Source: Muribaculaceae bacterium (lineage in GTDB: Bacteria > Bacteroidota > Bacteroidia > Bacteroidales > Muribaculaceae). From it: DNA of 41,459 bases. Of the stretch, positions 39,864 to 41,459 are shown piece after piece. The notes below the pieces were generated by a model that had not been told where the DNA came from, searched no databases, and worked only from the letters and a program-made list of their open reading frames with translations. The stretch covers positions 1 to 41,459 of the forward strand of contig JAIDYR010000023.1 of assembly GCA_029057985.1 (NCBI GenBank), in the 5' to 3' direction. Numbering within the stretch: the stretch's first letter is position 1; each line of letters opens with the position of its first letter. A program made the translations under genes and the position numbers.

Positions 39864-39896
39864 CAAAATTACGAAACATTTTTGAAATATGCAAAA
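39864..39896 (-). promoter_or_regulatory. Promoter of the giant gene
   Basis: Reverse strand TTTTG (39896-39892), 20 bases, TAATTTTG (39871-39864), a full consensus match 328 bp upstream of the ATG. No better-placed promoter is seen nearer. Confidence 0.6.
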
Positions 39897-39970
39897 ATTT
39901 TTTCGTCCAATTTTGTTCTATCTTTCTTTTTTTTGGATTTTTTAAGAGCCTTTCATATATCTTTGCTATT

Positions 39971-40048
39971 ATGGCTCGCTACCGCGTGACTCACAATCGG
40001 TTGGCTCTTCTCTCCGGTAGCTTGAGATGCTTTAACTCCGCTTATTGA
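39971..40048 (+). CDS. Possible 25-residue leaderless small ORF or gene remnant
   Basis: ATG at 39971 gives MARYRVTHNRLALLSGSLRC, then FNSAY and stop. A perfect -7 box TATCTTTG (39958-39965) lies 5 bases upstream, with TTTTG 22 bases before it, slightly too far. It converges on the RAYT gene, ending 7 bp from its stop. It could be a small protein, or the head of a gene replaced when the RAYT segment arrived. No homology is claimed. Confidence 0.2.
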   Translation: MARYRVTHNRLALLSGSLRCFNSAY

Positions 40049-40055
40049 ATCCATC

Positions 40056-40979
40056 CTACTCTGTCATGTCCGCAAGTGGCATTTCAGCCAACCGCAGAGC
40101 TGTCTCGTTGAGATATTTACAGCATTGCCGATTCAAGGGTATTGTTTCTGTCGGCGAGAGAATCAGCAGCCGCCCCTTCTCGCATAGCTCAAACAAGCGT
40201 CCGGATGGTTTGTAGCGGTCCGTAAAGGCATCGTTTGTCAGGACTATAATTTTCCCTTCCACATTCAAGCAGGCATCCCGGATTTTCTTTTCGGCATCAG
40301 CAATGAATGGCGATACGATTACCCCTCCGTTGAGAGCGAAATAAAGGGCTTGATTAAGCTTTAAATCTCTGATTTCTTCAGAATCCGCCCGGTGGACTAT
40401 TACGTTGATTTTAAAGGGATTGGCAAGTAGATGGGGATTGCCGTATGCTCGCCATTTACTTCCATTGACAGTCAATGAGTTAATGCGTCTGAAATAACCG
40501 GGATTAAGCCGACGGATCAGGAGTCGATAAGGGTTGGATCTGATATATTGAAAGATGACATCCGCCGACTGATAAGGGCGCAGTATACGGTCATAATAAT
40601 CTTCTTGAAAGATGCCGGATGAGATATTTAGATTGAGGTATCGACGCGCGTCATTAAGTATATTAATTTTGAGCCGACTGATATAGCAACCCACATGCTC
40701 GGGCAGATAGGACTTTGCGAATAGGATAAAATGAACGTGATCCGGCATGATGACATATTGCCAGATCTTAAGGGAAGTATTCAATCGGGAAATATCATGA
40801 AGATGATTACGGATAACATTTCCAAGAGGGTAATTCAAAGACTTAGCGCCGATCAGCCTTCCATCAGTGGAGAAAACCCCTTGAATTTGAGAGAAATCAG
40901 GTACTCCGGCGGCTTTAGAGAGAGTGATATGATAAATACACTTCGATCGATAATTATGCTTCGGATCCCGGCGAGCCAT
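40056..40979 (-). CDS. Second REP-associated tyrosine transposase (RAYT) with Rossmann-like extension
   Basis: 307 residues from ATG 40979 (a TTG one codon earlier is less likely). It has the same layout as the RAYT at 15642-16529: RRDPKHNYRSKCIYHIT, HUH motif PDHVHF, catalytic tyrosine in FQYIRSNPYRLL, then VNGSKWRAYGNPHLL, VHRADSEE, GGVIVSPFIADAE, GKIIVLTNDAF and KGRLLILSP. The two proteins are related along their whole length but clearly diverged, so they are not a recent duplication. Upstream lie two inverted hairpins whose sequence differs from the array at the other RAYT. Frame and motifs are intact, suggesting activity. Confidence 0.88.
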   Translation of the reverse strand: MARRDPKHNYRSKCIYHITLSKAAGVPDFSQIQGVFSTDGRLIGAKSLNYPLGNVIRNHLHDISRLNTSLKIWQYVIMPDHVHFILFAKSYLPEHVGCYISRLKINILNDARRYLNLNISSGIFQEDYYDRILRPYQSADVIFQYIRSNPYRLLIRRLNPGYFRRINSLTVNGSKWRAYGNPHLLANPFKINVIVHRADSEEIRDLKLNQALYFALNGGVIVSPFIADAEKKIRDACLNVEGKIIVLTNDAFTDRYKPSGRLFELCEKGRLLILSPTETIPLNRQCCKYLNETALRLAEMPLADMTE

Positions 40980-41070
40980 CAATAGCGAAAATTTAGATTT
41001 TCAATAATTATTTTGGAATTATTTTGGAGCAAGCGCCCATTTTTGAGAGAGCAATGCCTATAGATTTTTG

Positions 41071-41088
41071 AGGGGCACAAGCGCCCCT
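41071..41088. repeat. REP-like hairpin, copy 1 (reverse orientation)
   Basis: AGGGGC-ACAAGC-GCCCCT. Read on the reverse strand it is GGTCAGGGGCGCTTGTGCCC, matching copy 2 at 41354-41371 in about 16 central bases. A decayed partial copy (GAGCAAGCGCCC) lies at about 41026-41038, nearer the RAYT. Confidence 0.75.
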
Positions 41089-41353
41089 GACCAAGAGACA
41101 AATTAGCTTCGAGGGGAGGCGTCCTATTACTTTCAAATACAAAATTAATGAATTTTTATGAAAAATAAAACCTTAGATCCATAAAAAATGACCGTAGGAG
41201 CCATTCTCTATGGAAGAATCCATTTTTGGAGAAGAAGAAAAGAGAATGAAGAATAGATAAAAGGAGAAGAAATTATAGAGAATGATAAATCCATTAAGGG
41301 AGAAGAAATTAGAGAAATAGGGCAAGCCGGTGGCTATAATTTGTCGCAAGGTA

Positions 41354-41371
41354 GGGGGCGCTTGTGCCCCC
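41354..41371. repeat. REP-like hairpin, copy 2 (forward orientation)
   Basis: GGGGGC-GCTTGT-GCCCCC, preceded directly by GGTAG: the GTAG-plus-palindrome form described for REPs recognised by RAYTs. It is inverted relative to copy 1, about 265 bp away, so the two form a BIME-like pair. Confidence 0.75.
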
Positions 41372-41420
41372 AAAATTGCATCAGCTCTAATCAAAAAGAT
41401 TAGCGACTCCGCAATCCCTA

Positions 41421-41459
41421 ATAACAATAATTAACAACATTAACTAACAATCTAAAAAA
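41421..41459 (+). promoter_or_regulatory. Leader of a gene starting just beyond the right edge
   Basis: ATAACAATAATTAA (41421-41434) and the 19-mer at 41440-41458 (TTAACTAACAATCTAAAAA) are exact copies of the leader of the giant gene (complement of 39565-39578 and 39546-39564), where the ATG follows 9 bases later. A forward-strand gene therefore most likely starts within some 20 bases of the window end. Confidence 0.6.

Larger units (their letters stand above)
40980..41420. other. Intergenic region upstream of the second RAYT
   Basis: Apart from the two REP-like hairpins it holds an AT/purine-rich stretch (41150-41330) with repeated GGAGAAGAA(A/G) words (about 41228, 41263, 41300). I see no convincing gene; a reverse-strand frame here is hydrophobic low-complexity sequence. 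No clear promoter for the RAYT is seen. Confidence 0.4.

Noticed and set aside
41173..41427. 84-codon hydrophobic reverse frame at the right end
   Set aside because: Low-complexity Phe/Leu/Ser sequence over a purine-rich stretch, crossing a REP-like hairpin, with no promoter or recognisable protein features.

Overview
The window looks like chromosomal DNA of a Bacteroidales gut bacterium, most likely from the Muribaculaceae or a close relative. The reasons are: repeated matches to the Bacteroidetes promoter (TTTG, 19-20 bases, then TAnnTTTG) with no regular Shine-Dalgarno sequences; secreted proteins ending in Por/type IX-like sorting tails; lipoproteins with Bacteroidetes-style lipoboxes; and the gene content (MINPP-type phosphatase, VTC polyphosphate polymerase, DUF4956, CotH). 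The species assignment is inference.

Layout. 1-1140: a gene-poor segment with the start of a truncated reverse-strand gene, palindromic repeats, a candidate small RNA with its own promoter and terminator, and the promoter/operator of a TetR regulator (1141-1761). 1858-5777: lipoprotein, rsmI, an acidic conserved protein and a PBP4-type D,D-carboxypeptidase, all reverse. 5878-11851: a membrane transport block with a CPA2 antiporter translationally coupled to an MgtC/SapB protein, a lipoprotein, and a second CPA2 antiporter carrying stress-protein-like tails. 11935-14434: TatD nuclease, polyprenyl synthase and a lipoprotein. 14715-17568 (forward): tRNA-Ser(GGA) whose leader carries a 21-bp tandem repeat, then an 11-unit 45-bp GC-rich tandem array, a REP-associated tyrosine transposase (RAYT) and an acyltransferase.

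17630-26692 (reverse): a secreted Ig-like protein, CotH kinase-family lipoprotein, MINPP-like inositol-phosphate phosphatase, an MNT/HEPN toxin-antitoxin pair, VTC polyphosphate polymerase and DUF4956 membrane protein. This reads as a phosphate/polyphosphate cell-surface neighbourhood interrupted by a toxin-antitoxin module. 26763-27072: a second cluster of the palindromic repeat seen at the left end. 27072-34207 (reverse): a methionine cluster in transcription order Cys/Met-metabolism PLP enzyme, MalY/PatB C-S lyase, metF, metH. It starts from a duplicated promoter, and metF is flanked by copies of GTTAACTGC.

34208-41459: a long pyrimidine tandem tract and strong terminator end a 1658-residue secreted protein gene that has a roughly 320-nt leader. 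A second RAYT follows, with its own pair of inverted REP-like hairpins. The right edge repeats the leader of the giant gene exactly, on the forward strand, so a sister gene very probably starts just outside the window.

The most striking theme is mobile-repeat biology: two diverged RAYTs, both with an unusual C-terminal Rossmann-like extension, each next to a distinct hairpin repeat family, plus a third repeat family at two intergenic sites.
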